Shown here in pieces: positions 45,370 through 57,705 of a DNA stretch of 64,000 bases. Made by a program: the position numbers and the translations under genes. The stretch lies in NCBI GenBank assembly GCA_947561395.2, contig OX387182.1, forward strand, positions 51,111,283 to 51,175,282. Reading direction: 5' to 3'. Under the pieces are notes generated by a model. The model was given only the letters and a program-made list of their open reading frames with translations. It did not search any database and was not told the origin of the DNA. Each line of letters opens with the position of its first letter. Positions within the stretch are counted from its first letter, which is position 1. The DNA is from Buxus sempervirens. Lineage: Eukaryota; Streptophyta; Magnoliopsida; Buxales; Buxaceae.

Positions 45370-48286
45370 TCTAAACAAAATCCGCTGAGTCTACCCCAAC
45401 CAAAAAGATTGAAGGAAAACGAGTCAGCCCAAGAGGTGTGCCAATAAAGCAGTCGTTGGATGAACTATATTGCATTTGCGTTGCATAGTATCATTTCTCC
45501 ATAAGGAAAATCGCAAAAAAAAAAATTGAAAGGGAGAAAGGGCTAAATGGGAAAAGAGCTCTTAAAATAGATATAGTTTGTTTTCAAAAAATACCCTTCA
45601 CGCTTATTGAAATTACACTCATGCCAGTGGCCCACGTGCATCGGACAAAAACAAAATCATCTGAGTCCAATAGAACGCAAATGAGCTATTTTAATTTCAC
45701 CAGTCTGGAGGGCAATTTGGTCATTTGCTGGAATATGCTGAAGGAACATGGAATGATGGATTCTGGGAAGAAGAAACATCGCGCAGACCACAAGATCTTG
45801 AAAAGAGAAAGCAACCCTCAAATGCAGGAATGATGAAGGAATCTGGGGTACAAGGACCACGCGTGTCTCTGACACGTGTGAAGTGCCTGCGTAATCATTT
45901 TAATGGCAGAACTTTGTGGCAAGATAAGGATTCCAAAATGGACCGGAGATGCTCTAGTTCATGGTTTCACTTTTGGAACAATGACATTCCTAAGAGAACA
46001 TAATGGAGAGATGCAATTAGTCCGAGGCTTGTCTTTGTAAGTAAGATTCCTTTGTTTTTTTTTTTTTAATTTTTTTATTTATACATGTTAAATAACCGTT
46101 GCACCTAAAAGCTTAAGTTGATAGGTAAAAGTGCAATTACATATATAAGAGGGTCCAAATATAATATTTCAACACTACCCGCATGTGCGACTTTGCAACG
46201 TGAGAAGGACAAACACGAGGTATGAACATCCTATATACAAATAATCATCAAGGCAAAATTCACTTCCAAGTGTTGAACACAAGACCTCTCGCTCTGATAC
46301 CATTGCAAGTAAAGAAAGATTTGCTGGGTGAGATTATACATGGTTTAAAAAAAGATTAAGAATCCATACATTATTGGGAATTTACAAACTACTTGGATTG
46401 TGATTCTTGTAGTTGAGGGGGAAACTGAGCATACACAAGGAAAAAGGATTTACGTACATACATATATTCATATAGCACTTGCAACAACCTTGGTATTGGA
46501 TTTTTATAAATGAAAAGCCCTCAATTATATGACTATTGACTAGCAATCCACATGTTTTTGGTGTTTCTTTGGTGCAACTAACAACCAAGCCATTAAGCTC
46601 AATTTGCAAGCTTTTCACCAGTTCTAATTTTTAATAAGATAGTAAAATAATTCATCATTTAGAAAAACTATTTCATGCTCCCTTGGAAAAAAATTTGTTT
46701 ATGCTGGTGTAGTTGCCATGTGGCAGAAGCATAACATAGGTTGATTTAGTATGACCAATCATTTGTGGCATCCCAAGTAGATGGTCTTTGTCATGTGATG
46801 CTTATTAAGGTGGATCCCCCTACCTACATGTGATGATGATCATTAGAACTTTTGAAGTGGGCATCCTTTACTTTTTAGTAATTCAAGTAATATAAAATAG
46901 AACTTGATACACATATAATTGCATTTATATGCATTAAGATTTTCTTTAAAAAAATATTATTCTAGTGTTTAAAAATTCCATCTATAGACATACAACTCTA
47001 GAATTTGTTTTAAATCAAGCTTTGGAAGAGAGCTATACTTTCCCTTATTAGATATTTATTTTCTCATATCAATAGTAATTTTCAACTAATATATATGGGT
47101 CAACTAAATCTAGATAAATTCCTACTTTTTAGTTTTAATAATATGAAATTGGATTCACAATATGAAATTTCTCCTTTGTAGCTCCATTGTGGCCAAGTGT
47201 TTTCATAATATAAATAAGTTTTTTGTTCTACTACATGCACCATGTGAAATAGTTTGATGAGACATGTAGCTATAGATATGGAATTTTATTTGAAGAATCT
47301 TACTTCTCTATCTATATGTTCAATGAGCTCTACATTTATCCCAAAAAGCATTTCCAAATGATATAATGGGCTACCATGGAACTTACGATTTTTATTATGC
47401 GAAACTTAAATGGACATCAAAATTGATAATATGTAACAAAACCTCTTACATATGTTGTAATGGTATATATAATTTGAAATATTATTCCTATGACTAATCT
47501 AATAGTCTTCAGTCAAATATAGTACCTCATTGATGGTATGATTCTTTCATGGGTTGAGATCATCTATTTTTGAGTTCTTAGAAGGAGCTCGACAATATTT
47601 AATAGTTGCTTGCCATATAAGTAAGTATTTGCAATTAAAAATTGAAAAAAAAAATTAATTCTCAATGAAGGAGGGATAAAGCTGTTTACTGATATAACAA
47701 GCAATTATTGAGTACTATCGAACCCCTTATGGGCTCTGCAATAGATAATCTCAATCCATCTTTCATGTGGTGAAAAAGGGTTTTACCTCATCAACCAACC
47801 AAGCTTCTTGTACTTCAAATTTATGCTTTGTCTATTGAATATGTAATTAGCATAGCCAAATACATATTTTATATAACCATTATGATTTCTTAAAAGTGGA
47901 AAAATGCAAGTGGTAGGACTGCAAATCTTATGCCCACAAATACAAATCAGTTAACATGATTAGCAGTTTCCAAGAAAAATAGGCAAAGCAGGAAATGAAA
48001 AATTGACCACTAATGAGAAAAACGTTTTTTTATTGACATTAAAAAACCAAAAGATCAAGAATAGAAAAAGTTGAGAGAATCTTGAAACTGTGTTTCCTCT
48101 TCCTTCTTTTTCAATTGATACTGTTGGGTCTTTTCCTCTCGAGAATGCTTTTCATTTGCTGGATATCTCTTTCTTTTCTCCCTGTCTCTCTGTAAGTGTG
48201 AAGAGGGTTATCTTTCTCCTAAAAAAAGGACTGAAAAGGCTTCTCAAAAGACATAGCTTTTATTTCTTGTCTGCCACTAGAAATCC
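45370..48286. other. Upstream intergenic region of the PIN gene
   Basis: AT-rich with no supported gene. Near 45625-45640 and 45858-45880 there are CACGTG-type motifs (GCCCACGTGC, GACACGTGTG), which can bind bZIP/bHLH factors. At 46291-46302 the minus strand reads TGGTATCAGAGC, an exact copia-style primer-binding site, without recognisable LTRs or coding around it. Confidence 0.4.
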
Positions 48287-48366
48287 TTAAATATAACAAT
48301 CCTCTTCCTCATTCTCCACCTTCTCTCTCTATCTCCCTCTCTCTGGGTCTTTGTTGTTTCTCTCAA
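48287..48366 (+). promoter_or_regulatory. Candidate core promoter and CT-rich leader of the PIN gene
   Basis: A TATA-like TAAATATA (48288-48295) is followed by a CT-rich tract (TCTCTCTCTATCTCCCTCTC, near 48323-48342), a common start-region feature in plants. The start codon lies about 500 bp downstream, so the leader would be long. Confidence 0.35.
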
Positions 48367-48834
48367 CCTGGTATTCGCAAGAAAGTGAGCCCCTGGCTGT
48401 TTCCTTGCGCTTTCATCGTCCTCATTCGCGTCGTTCTTCTTCCGTTTTGATTATTTATTGAAAACTACCCATATTTGTAATGGAAGTTCTGAAAATGGGA
48501 TAGAGTGTTTTCCTTTGCTCTGTGTGTGTTGCCTGTACATAGTTTTCTCATTCGGGCACCGTCGGGAGACTGTTTTCTTGCCGTACTCGTTTTCCGGTGT
48601 CGCATTCCGGCAGTGCTCTAAAAACCCTGATTATAAAAACAGTGATTGTTCTGTTAAACTGTCTTTTCCTTGTATTTCATTCAAAATGCGTTCTGGGTTT
48701 AGTCTCTTAGTACTGTTTATTCACTTGGGTAATCCTTAGTTCTTCATAGTTAATTGGATGAGCTGATTTTCTCATCTGGGTATTCCTCAAAACCCTCCAA
48801 AAACCCTTCAAAAAGAGTAAAAATACTAGGAAAA

Positions 48835-51604
48835 ATGATCAGCTTAACCGACCTGTATCACGTCCTGACAGCAGTTGTTCCTCTTTATGTTGCGATGATC
48901 CTCGCTTACGGGTCTGTGAAATGGTGGAAGATATTCAGCCCTGATCAGTGTTCAGGAATCAATCGCTTCGTGGCTCTTTTTGCGGTTCCTCTGCTTTCAT
49001 TCCACTTCATCTCCAGCAACAACCCTTACGCCATGAACTTCAGATTCATCGCAGCTGATAGTCTCCAAAAGATCATTGTCTTGGTGGTACTTGCAATCTG
49101 GTCCAAAACCAGCTCCAGAGGCTCTCTTGACTGGTCTATTACCCTGTTTGCTCTATCTACTCTCCCTAACACTCTGGTCATGGGAATACCTCTTTTGAAG
49201 GGCATGTATGGAGATTCTTCTGGGAGTCTGATGGTTCAGATTGTGGTTCTTCAATGCATCATTTGGTACACTCTTATGCTGTTCTTGTTTGAGTACAGAG
49301 GAGCTAAGATCCTGATTGTGGAACAGTTCCCAGACACAGCTGGCTCCATTATCTCCTTCAGAGTGGACTCTGATATTATCTCTCTGGATGGAAAAGAGCC
49401 TCTCCAGACCGACGCTGAGGTTGGAGAAGACGGAAAACTTCATGTCACAGTGAGGAAATCGACGAGCTCCCGATCGGACATATTCTCCCGGAGGTCTCAT
49501 GGGCCTAATTCTGGCGTCTCATTGACACCCCGGCCATCGAATTTGACAAATGCAGAGATTTACTCTCTGCAATCATCAAGAAATCCGACCCCAAGAGGTT
49601 CAAGCTTCAACCACACTGATTTCTATTCCATGGTGAATGGAAAGAATGCAAGCAGTGTGAGCCCAAGGCAATCGAATTTCGGGAACTTGGGGTTTGATGA
49701 AGAGAATGGGATGAAGTCTAATGGGGTCTATTCACAGAGTGGAGGAGGGTACCCAGCTCCTCCTACTGCCGGAATATTCTCTCCGGTGTCGGGACCGGGG
49801 GCGGCGAAGAAGAAGGCAAATGGGACTGATGGTGGAAAGGATCTACACATGTTTGTGTGGAGTTCAAGTGCTTCCCCAGTCTCTGAAGGGGGAATTCATG
49901 TGTTTAGAGGAGGAGATTTTGGGAATGAACATGGTGGGATTGCCCATCCTAGTACTGATACTCACCCAAAAGGTTAGAACATTATCTGGTTATACAAAGT
50001 AAATTTTGGTGGATTGTTTTTCCCTGTATAGAGCATGTGTTCTTTATTGCTGTGACTTTGGATTCTTCTGTTCCTGATATAACTGTTTTTGTCTGGTTGG
50101 ATTTGTGGGGTGGATTCAAGATTTGTTTTCTTGTTGTGGCTAATGTGGGGAAAGTGTTGTGATTGTTTGTCTTTTACCCATTTTGTTCTTTTCCTTTGTT
50201 TCTTCTCAACAGATTTGTCTGCAACTCTGGTAAGGGTTGTTATGTTGTCTAATAGTTTTATGCTTATGGATAATGCATCTTCTAATGATCTTTAGAATAT
50301 GAAGAGTTTGGCCGAGATGAGTTTAGCTTTGGAAATAGACCAGCTGTGAACGGCGGTGACCGAGATGGACCAACACTATCAAAATTGGGATCGAGCTCCA
50401 CGGCTGAGCTACATCCTAAGACTGGAGCTGCTGGTGATTCCAAACCCACTTCGATGCCGCCAACTAGTGTCATGACCAGGCTTATTCTTATTATGGTCTG
50501 GAGGAAGCTCATCAGGAACCCGAATACTTATTCGAGCCTATTTGGACTCACCTGGTCACTGGTTTCATTCAGGTTTGTAGATTGATTCAACTGCCCAGGA
50601 AAAGCTTTTCTATCATTATCTGCTGAATCCATAGTTTTATCCAAGTATTGATGCTGTTCTATGTGCAGGTGGGGAATACAAATGCCTGCTATAATTGCAA
50701 AGTCTATATCAATATTATCAGATGCTGGTCTTGGGATGGCCATGTTCAGTCTTGGTATGATCCTAATTTCGCAACTCTTGTGAATTGGAAGGATTTAGAA
50801 GTAAAAGATTTGGAGTTTCTTGGGTAAGTTAATACTTTCTTATGCTGCTAGATATCTTTGTTTTGCGTACAGGTTTATTCATGGCTTTGCAGCCAAGGAT
50901 TATTGCATGTGGGAACACAATAGCTGCATTTGCCATGGCTGTTCGATTCCTCACAGGTCCAGCAGTCATGGCTGCAGCCTCAATTGCGGTTGGATTGCGG
51001 GGTGTTCTCTTACACATTGCCATCGTACAGGTTTTTAACACTAAAGAAACTGAATCAGTTGCTTTTAGTTCATACTGTAAACCAATGCTGAACTTTCTTG
51101 GTTGTTACAATTTTCAGGCGGCTCTTCCCCAAGGAATCGTTCCCTTTGTTTTTGCTAAGGAGTATAATGTGCATCCTGACATACTGAGCACCGGGTTCGA
51201 ATTTAGCTTCTATTCTGTATTGCTTCATTGCACCATATAAATGTTTATGCTATGGGTAAATATGGTATTGAATATAGTGTTGCCTGCAGATACTTGATGT
51301 TTCTGTAGGTAATGTATGTATGACTACATAACAGTTGTGTACATAGATATGACCATACTCTGGTTGTTTTTGAATGGCTGGGTAATGTATGTTTGGGCTT
51401 GCACAGTCACATTCCTTTGTTCATGTGCACAAACATGCAACACATACATACATACATACATACATACTTACATACTTACATACTGGTCTAATGTACCTAA
51501 CTACTGCTCTAATGTTTGTTTGGATGGTTCATTGCAGAGTCATATTTGGGATGTTAATAGCTCTTCCAATCACACTAGTTTACTACATTTTACTGGGGCT
51601 TTGA
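48835..51604 (+). CDS. PIN1: PIN1-clade auxin efflux carrier, six exons, 600 aa
   Basis: Exons 48835-49972, 50296-50572, 50669-50754, 50873-51030, 51118-51194 and 51538-51604 join in matching phases to 600 codons. The protein exports auxin across the plasma membrane and helps set its direction of flow. The N-terminal membrane domain begins [20 protein letters not shown] and holds [11 protein letters not shown] and [20 protein letters not shown] long hydrophilic loop (about residues 165-432) has three phosphosite-type motifs, TPRPSN, TPRGSS and SPRQSN. The C-terminal membrane domain starts near [10 protein letters not shown] (433), includes NPNTY (454-458) and ends YYILLGL. The family N-terminus fixes the ATG at 48835; an in-frame ATG at 48754 would add 27 unconserved residues. 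The loop ([21 protein letters not shown]-like) suggests the SoPIN1/PIN1 branch, which is inference. It appears intact. Confidence 0.95.
51441..51482 (+). repeat. CATA microsatellite in the last PIN intron
   Basis: (ACAT/CATA) repeats with a few variant units, inside the fifth intron. Confidence 0.85.
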
Positions 51605-51900
51605 AGATTGGGAGGAGATGAGCTCTGCACAGAAAGACCATAACCTGCAAATTTTGCCCTTTGGTGGGGGTGTTTTTGCTTCTCTAACTTACTAGTTCTT
51701 AAAGAAGTTTAGAGCACTCAAGAGAAGGAAAGTGGACTTGGGCGGCTGAGCCATAAAAGAGGAGGAGACTGATAAGAGAAAAAAAATGACCGTTGGGGGT
51801 GGAATTTTTGAATATTTCTGTCCTTGGCTTTGTCTTTTCCTTTTCTCTTTTGTTATTAAAGAAGGAAAGTGGAGCTTGTTTGGAGCTTAGATCATGTCAC
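51605..51900 (+). other. 3' untranslated region of the PIN gene
   Basis: This follows the TGA at 51602-51604. T-rich stretches and a TTATTAAAG near 51855 could serve polyadenylation. The exact end is unknown. Confidence 0.4.
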
Positions 51901-52206
51901 TACTTTTTAGAATGCGAAAGGGATTTAACTGGGGAACTCAACAGACTGTTTTCTTTTCCTTTCTACTTTTGAGGATGTGTCACCTTGTCATGAGAAACTT
52001 GTTCTCATTAAATTAAGAGCCCATTGCTCTAGGAGAGTACTTTAATCATGGAGTACTTGGCCAATGTTCTGAACAAGATTCTCTCTTATTTGAACAAAAG
52101 GGTCATAAGGGGCATTATTCATCTTCACTGAGATGCTCTTTTAATGGGAATCAGGTACCATCAACTGAGCTGCATCTATATCATGGAAAATCATCGACTT
52201 GAAATC
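51901..52206. other. Unassigned spacer
   Basis: No gene or repeat was recognised. Confidence 0.45.
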
Positions 52207-52332
52207 TGTTGGAGTCCTTGGCTGGAAGATCTGTTGGTCCAACGGTGATATATGTGTTCACATTGGTGCATGAAGTTTAATGTGTATACACCGTTGGACC
52301 AGCAGATCTTCTAGCGTGAGGGACCAGCTGAT
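52207..52332. repeat. Foldback MITE (~126 bp)
   Basis: AGATCTGTTGGTCCAACGGTG on the left pairs with CACCGTTGGACCAGCAGATCT on the right. The pairing extends weakly outward (GGAGTCC...AGGGACC). No target duplication was determined. Confidence 0.75.
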
Positions 52333-53266
52333 ATGACCTCGAAAATCATCTCAGTTGATCATAAATGTTTGATGCTTAATACTTTACAAATGTACAGACC
52401 ATCTACAGTTGAAGGGATCAGAGACCAGGTAGCACAAGAAATATGCAACAATAATGTGTAACAATTTAGCATCAATAATTTCAACAGTACAATTAAAAAG
52501 AAAGATCCCAATAATAGGAACAAATGAGAATGTAAGAAATTTATCACACAAAGAGTCCTTCACCAATGAGTCTAGGACAAGGTTTGCATGGAAAGTAAAA
52601 AACAAATCTAGACCCACAAAGAAGAGTAGAGGTAAAAAAGAAGAAAATGGGAGAAAAAAGCTATGTTTAAAGTTTTTAAACAAGTTCCCATTACAAATGA
52701 TCTTTGGATTGATTGATAAAATCATCCTTAATATATTTCCAAGTTGTTTCAAGAGAGTAAATGGCGCCCATTAGCAATGAGAGCAAACATGCACTTCCTA
52801 TCTTTAATTAACATCAGGGGTGTTTGCCTTTGCCATTTTTTATGGATCATATCAACAAAAGCTTTAAAAAATTGAACTTGAAATGATCTTAGTGATGGAA
52901 ATGATGGAACTAGTTTTTTCTAAATGATCCTTTTCCCTAATGTGGATCCCATACTGTGCTTTGAAAGTTATTAGTGTTATATTGAGGTTTTAGGCTCATT
53001 TTTTAAGATAAAGTTCTTGGGGTGTTAGGTGATGCAAACCCACTTCTTTTAGTTTTTCTAATCTCGAATGTGGCTGGAAAGTCAAATGAAAGGCTGCTTT
53101 TAGGTGGAGACTAGAGGGGGAAGTGCCTGTCATCCATTCATATAATGCTCAATTAAAAACTTTTTGAGTACTATAACTAGGGCTTTCTTTCAATTGTCAA
53201 ATCAACTGAAAATCGGCTAAAAAAAATTACGGAATTTCCCACTAACAACGTTTATATGAGCAAGTG
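52333..53266. other. Unassigned AT-rich region
   Basis: Overlapping frames at 52384-52774 on both strands have biased composition and no domain. No supported gene was seen. Confidence 0.4.
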
Positions 53267-53490
53267 TTTGGAACATCTATATTAAGAAAAAAAAAGTGTT
53301 TAGAACATCTAAGGTCTCGAAAATTGTTAAGAGTATTTTTTGAAAATGAAAAAATGAAAAAGGACCAAGTTAACCCCAGAAAATGTATGCCAATAGAACA
53401 TTATAAGGTTGTTTTGAGATTTAAAAAAAAAAAAAAAAAAAAGGAAAATAGTGTTTGGCACATTCTCCACGGGGCCACTTCCCATTATAT
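53267..53490 (-). mobile_element. Helitron-like unit 1, truncated
   Basis: It resembles units 2 and 3 internally (AAAATTGTTAAGAGTATTTTTTGAAAATG) and ends at the right with a TTATATATA stretch like their 5' ends. Its own CTAG end is not visible on the left. Confidence 0.4.
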
Positions 53491-53493
53491 ATA

Positions 53494-53714
53494 CTAGCAG
53501 GGCCCACGTGCACTACTGCACGCAGGTAAAAAAAAAAGGGAGGGAGCGGTTTTAAAGCAGATTGTTAGGTTTTGAGAGATTTGGGACACTTTTGACCATT
53601 GTACCCTTTTATTGATAAATATTGGCAGTGAATGTGTAAGGACTATTGTGGAAAGATGAACAATTTACTTGGCACACTTCCCAAGGGAACGCCTCGCTTT
53701 ATATATAGTAAAGA
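53494..53714 (-). mobile_element. Helitron-like unit 2 (221 bp)
   Basis: Read on the minus strand, it begins TCTTTACTATATATAAAGCG and ends with a GC-rich hairpin (CGTGCAGTAGTGCACG) followed by CTAG. The flanks are A on the plus-strand left and T on the right, as expected for insertion between A and T. A TC start, a subterminal hairpin and a CTRR end define Helitrons. It has no coding capacity. Confidence 0.65.
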
Positions 53715-53718
53715 TATA

Positions 53719-53942
53719 CTAGCAGGGAACACTTGTAATATTGCATGTATTTAGATAAAAAGATTAGGACATATAAGGGATAAGAAATTGTTGAACGGTA
53801 TTTTTGGAAAGTGAAAAATTAAAAAGATACTGTTATAAATATATAACACAAAATGGCATTAGAAGGCTGCTTTTCGAAGAAAAAAAAAAGTATATGTTTA
53901 CACGCTTTCTAAAGGGACTGTTCGTTTTATATATAGCATAGA
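53719..53942 (-). mobile_element. Helitron-like unit 3 (~224 bp)
   Basis: It has the same architecture as unit 2: on the minus strand it starts near TCTATGCTATATATAAAACG and ends in CTAG at 53719, with a weaker hairpin. It lies 4 bp from unit 2. The start could be shifted by a few bases because GATA is repeated there. Confidence 0.6.
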
Positions 53943-53959
53943 TAGATAAGATAGATGAA

Positions 53960-54438
53960 TAAAAATTCCAAGGGCACAATTAAAGAATACTAAGTCTGAC
54001 CTTTGTTTGAAGGGAAGGTAAATTGAATGTATGGGCCAATCTTGCAGCACAAATGTTAGGAATCTTCAAAAGCCTGGCCCTTGTTGACCGGATTTAGGAC
54101 TGCAATACCAAGCCCGGGCCAGGCCCAACCGTATTTGTCTACAAGCGATAAGGTTCAAAACCCTCAAATCTTCAAAATCTGAGTCAACAAAGCCTGAGAG
54201 CCCTTTTCAAAACTGGTTGGGCTGTCCTAGATTCCCATGCCTTGATCCTTGTAATTCAAATCCTCTACGATGATATAATTAATGGATACGGTTGAGAAGT
54301 TACTCCATGGAGGATCTCAACCCCTTAGTTATTTTTCAGTCATGCTACTCGAATCGAAGGGAACAGTGGTAGTGAAAACCTGATCAGAATTGAAGCCCTA
54401 GCTGGAGAAGAAGGCCTGGTCAAGTTGGAACAGTGGTG
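53960..54438. other. Unassigned spacer
   Basis: A GC-rich stretch near 54060-54260 with GGGCCAGGCCCAA may be an old MITE. No gene was seen. Confidence 0.35.
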
Positions 54439-54446
54439 GTACGTAC

Positions 54447-55211
54447 TAGGGCTGCAACTCGGTGCGGTTTGGTTTGGGTTTGCCTTAACCCAAGACCAAA
54501 CCAAGGTTATTGATGGTCAGCCCAAAACTGAACTAAACTAACCTTAAAACTGAAATACCCAAAGCGAAAACCGAACCGATTATTTAAAGAAAACCCATAA
54601 CCCAATCCAAACTGAACCAAATTGAAAAATTCAGTTAGGTTCGATTCGGTTTGAGTCATTTTCCCTTACTTAAAATTTGGTATCAAGAGAGAGATTCCTA
54701 CTTTTACTCAAAAAAAAATTTTAAAGAATACCCACAACAAATTTAAAGGATTATCACTTACATGCGGTCCAATCCCTTAATTAGTTCACATGCATACATA
54801 AGATAGAGCAAAGAGCTTAGAATTCCAAGTCATATGTTAATTGTTTTGGATAGCACTTTTGAGCTCATGAATCAATTTAATAATTAACTACAAAGATTTA
54901 TAAAATAATAATCTTATTCATTATTTTATAACTTATAATTTATAAGTTATATTTTATTATTAAAACTTTATCTATTGCATATTTTATATATATTATTATA
55001 TTTTGGTTTGGGTCAGTTCGGTTTTACACTTAGGAAATTTGGTTTCGTTTGGTTAACCCGAGCCTTCAACCCAAAATCAAACCAAAAAAATTTGGTTATC
55101 TATTTTTAGAACTAAAACCTACCCAAAGACTATATAACCCAAACCAAACCGACCCAAAGTTAGGTTAGACCAATTCAGTTTTGGTTTTAACCGACCCAAG
55201 TTGCAGCCCTA
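54447..55211. mobile_element. hAT-type MITE, 765 bp, TSD GTACGTAC/GTATGTAT
   Basis: The termini TAGGGCTGCAACTCGG and CCAAGTTGCAGCCCTA are near-perfect inverted repeats. The 8-bp flanks GTACGTAC (54439-54446) and GTATGTAT (55212-55219) differ by two C/T changes. The interior has the same GGTTTGGTT style as 38361-38823, but with CTGCAACT in place of GTGCAATT. Confidence 0.85.
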
Positions 55212-55219
55212 GTATGTAT

Positions 55220-55870
55220 TGCGTAGTGTGTTGAGGGTGATTGCTGATGAAGAGCAATGATGCTAACAATGTAACCAACAATGGCGTGCCGGCCACGGTT
55301 GGACCAACCGCTCATGCAAGTCTCTCGACTGTTCTCCTCATTGTTTAGCTTCTTTGGCTAGTAGCCCCTTTTTGAATGGCTATTGCAAGGCCACCACCAT
55401 GCACAGCTTGGTGGTCGTGCTGTTTCGCCGGTTTTGTTCTCCAAGTGTGGCAGGCATCGTCTATTTGACTTGACAGTACTTGATCTCAGGTTTCATAATA
55501 CCTCCTCCACCCTTCACCTGCATTTTCTTTTTTTGAAGGTTTGTATCAGTGTTCCAATTATTGCCTCCCATTCCGTCATCTTTGTCGAACTGGTCGACGA
55601 TTTCCCCTATATAGGTCTTTTCGATCTGCCTTAATGCGAACCCTTTATCAGGCGTCACTAATAGGTATCTGTGGCCCTGGCCACCTGCCTGGCATTCGTG
55701 TGCAGAACTCACATGATATGTGCAGAAGGAAGAGTTATGGTTTATGGAAGGGATCATGTAGTTTTGTTTCATTGCATCTTTTTTGTTTACGTTAATTCCG
55801 CTTTAGCCTAGCTGGCTTTTTTGGCCTTGGATGGTGTAAGTTTTGCTATGTTTTAACGGAGACGGTTTCC
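55220..55870. other. Unassigned, GC-richer segment
   Basis: Short frames on both strands cover about 55380-55800, without recognisable domains. It could be captured or decayed coding DNA. Confidence 0.3.
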
Positions 55871-55871
55871 T

Positions 55872-55992
55872 CTAGTGCCACTCAGTAATACTCGCATGGA
55901 ACGGATGGATGGATGCCCTACTTCAATAGCGGCCCCACACCCCAAAACACATCCTAGCCGGTGGTTTCACTGAACCACCGTATTTTGGCACC
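55872..55992 (+). repeat. Short repeat, inverted partner of 56730-56850
   Basis: TGGATGGATGCCC, CCCCAAAACACATCC and GGTGGTTTCA occur here in order and, reverse-complemented, at 56730-56850. They are probably two copies of one small MITE. Confidence 0.7.
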
Positions 55993-56383
55993 AGAAGAAA
56001 TGCTCACGTTTTTTAATGATATTGCATACGCCTGCCCATAAGCCATTATCAAAAGAAAAGCTTTGAACTCTTTAAATAAATATTGAAGTTTGTAATTTTT
56101 CAAAGTTTTTTTTTTTTTTTTGTGGGGGGAGAAATTTTCAAGGTTCTTTTCACATCACACGACAGAGTGCCAGCAATTAAGTGGCTGTACCTTTGAGTCA
56201 AAAAAAAAAAAAAAAGTAATCCGTACTCGCAGTAGTTGTTGTAGTCAGGTCTGCTTTGACTTGCCCCAGCCAGAGGGGGGGCACGGCCCATAATATAAGT
56301 TGGACCCCTACAGCCTACAGGTATGGCCTGGCCCTACTTGTACGTGCGGATAACTTTGTAAGAACTTGCTTATAAAATGGTGA

Positions 56384-56600
56384 CTACAGTCCAAATTTCA
56401 GTATATCTTTTTTTCTGGTGAAAAAGATGGAAGAATTATGTATATTCATAAACGTAGTTCTTACAGATGAGTAGCCCCTAGCATCATCAAACAGCACAGA
56501 ACTCAAAAAACCTGGTGACCTATTATTGACCCAGACACATGAAAACTTATCCATAGCAAAATTTGCAAGGTAATCTGCAATGATATTCCCCTCCATTCAG
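56384..56600 (-). pseudogene. LINE RNase H tail fragment
   Basis: The minus strand reads EGNIIADYLANFAMDKFSCVW, split here as EGNIIADYLANF and AMDKFSCVWV. This is the C-terminal end of a plant LINE RNase H domain, similar to EGNTVVVADAFANFALDNYSC at 45170-45230. A short T run at 56406-56413 (plus strand) may be a decayed poly-A tail. Only the last ~70 codons remain. Confidence 0.7.
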
Positions 56601-57705
56601 GAGATTTTCTACATTCTAATCATATTATTCGAATACTATAAATGAATACTTAATAACATTTATAATCCCTTTTTATATATATATTTTTTTTCAAGGGGCC
56701 ATATCTTATAAAAGAATGTATTTCCTCTAGAGCTAAGATCCGGTGGTACCATGAAACCGCTGGATGGGATGTGTTTTGGGGATGTGGGCCCCATATTGAA
56801 ACGGGGCATCCATCTGTGCGTTTTATGCTAGTACCGCTGAGTAGCACTAAATGATTTAGGAGAGTCTAGGTTGTTTTTTATTAATAACTTGAGTTATTGG
56901 TCCTTTGGAAAGTACTTAATCTTTCCAATTTGGTATGGGAGTCTAGGTTTTGAGTTCTTTGCTCAGTCAATGAGTAAAAGGATTTAGGGGTAGGTGAATC
57001 AAAAGTCTTGCTAGTCAGTAATCAACTCTCCTATCAGAGATGATCCACAGAAGGATCATTTCCTAAGGTATATATTCATGTTCAAACACATTTTTTGCTA
57101 TCTCAAGAATAAGTGAGAAACAGCAAAGAAAAAGGAATTATTCTTTATATCTGAAGATATATCAAACCTATGGAAGTTTTAAACTATTTATCTTCATCAT
57201 GGTTCTTGCCGTGTGAATTTTTTTTTGGTACGAAGCCAAGCCTAAGCAATTTCAATAGATAAGATCAAAATTATATGAGCATATGCCAAAGCTCAAAGGA
57301 GAAAAAACACAAAAAAAAAAATATTGACACAAAATGTGCATTGAAATATGGCATCTCGAGGTCCACATAAACCTGTAAAAACTATTCTTGCAAATAGAAT
57401 AAGATTTTTACACAAAAACTAGACAAGTGACCACGAACACCAGCGGATAATAATAATAACATAAGTACATGTTTTTTTTCTTTTCCTAAGCTTATAAATT
57501 TTATGATTGGTTCTTTCATTGGATCACGGAAAGAAAAACCAAAATATTTTTCAAAATTTTGAAACCTTGTTCGTGCTTGTTTTAATGGAAAATTTAAAAT
57601 AGGAAAGAAAATATTTTCCTAATTACAGAAAAAATAGTAGGTAATAGCTTTTGCTTCTTTTTATTTTTTTTCTTGCATAAGTTATGTTTTGAAGAAAGCG
57701 GGTAA
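56601..57705. other. Spacer with the second copy of the 55872-55992 repeat
   Basis: 56730-56850 is the inverted copy of 55872-55992. The rest is AT-rich and unassigned. Confidence 0.5.

Noticed and set aside
48458-48739. 93-codon frame upstream of the PIN start
   Set aside because: It lies in the probable 5' leader and does not resemble a known protein. It could be an upstream ORF, but nothing supports its translation.
52384-52774. Overlapping 106- and 122-codon frames on opposite strands
   Set aside because: Both show biased Phe/Leu or Lys content typical of AT-rich non-coding DNA, and no domain is visible.
53494-53942. Units read as SINE or LINE tails because of TTTATATATAG ends
   Set aside because: On the minus strand they show a TC start, a hairpin and a CTAG end between A and T, which fits Helitrons better.
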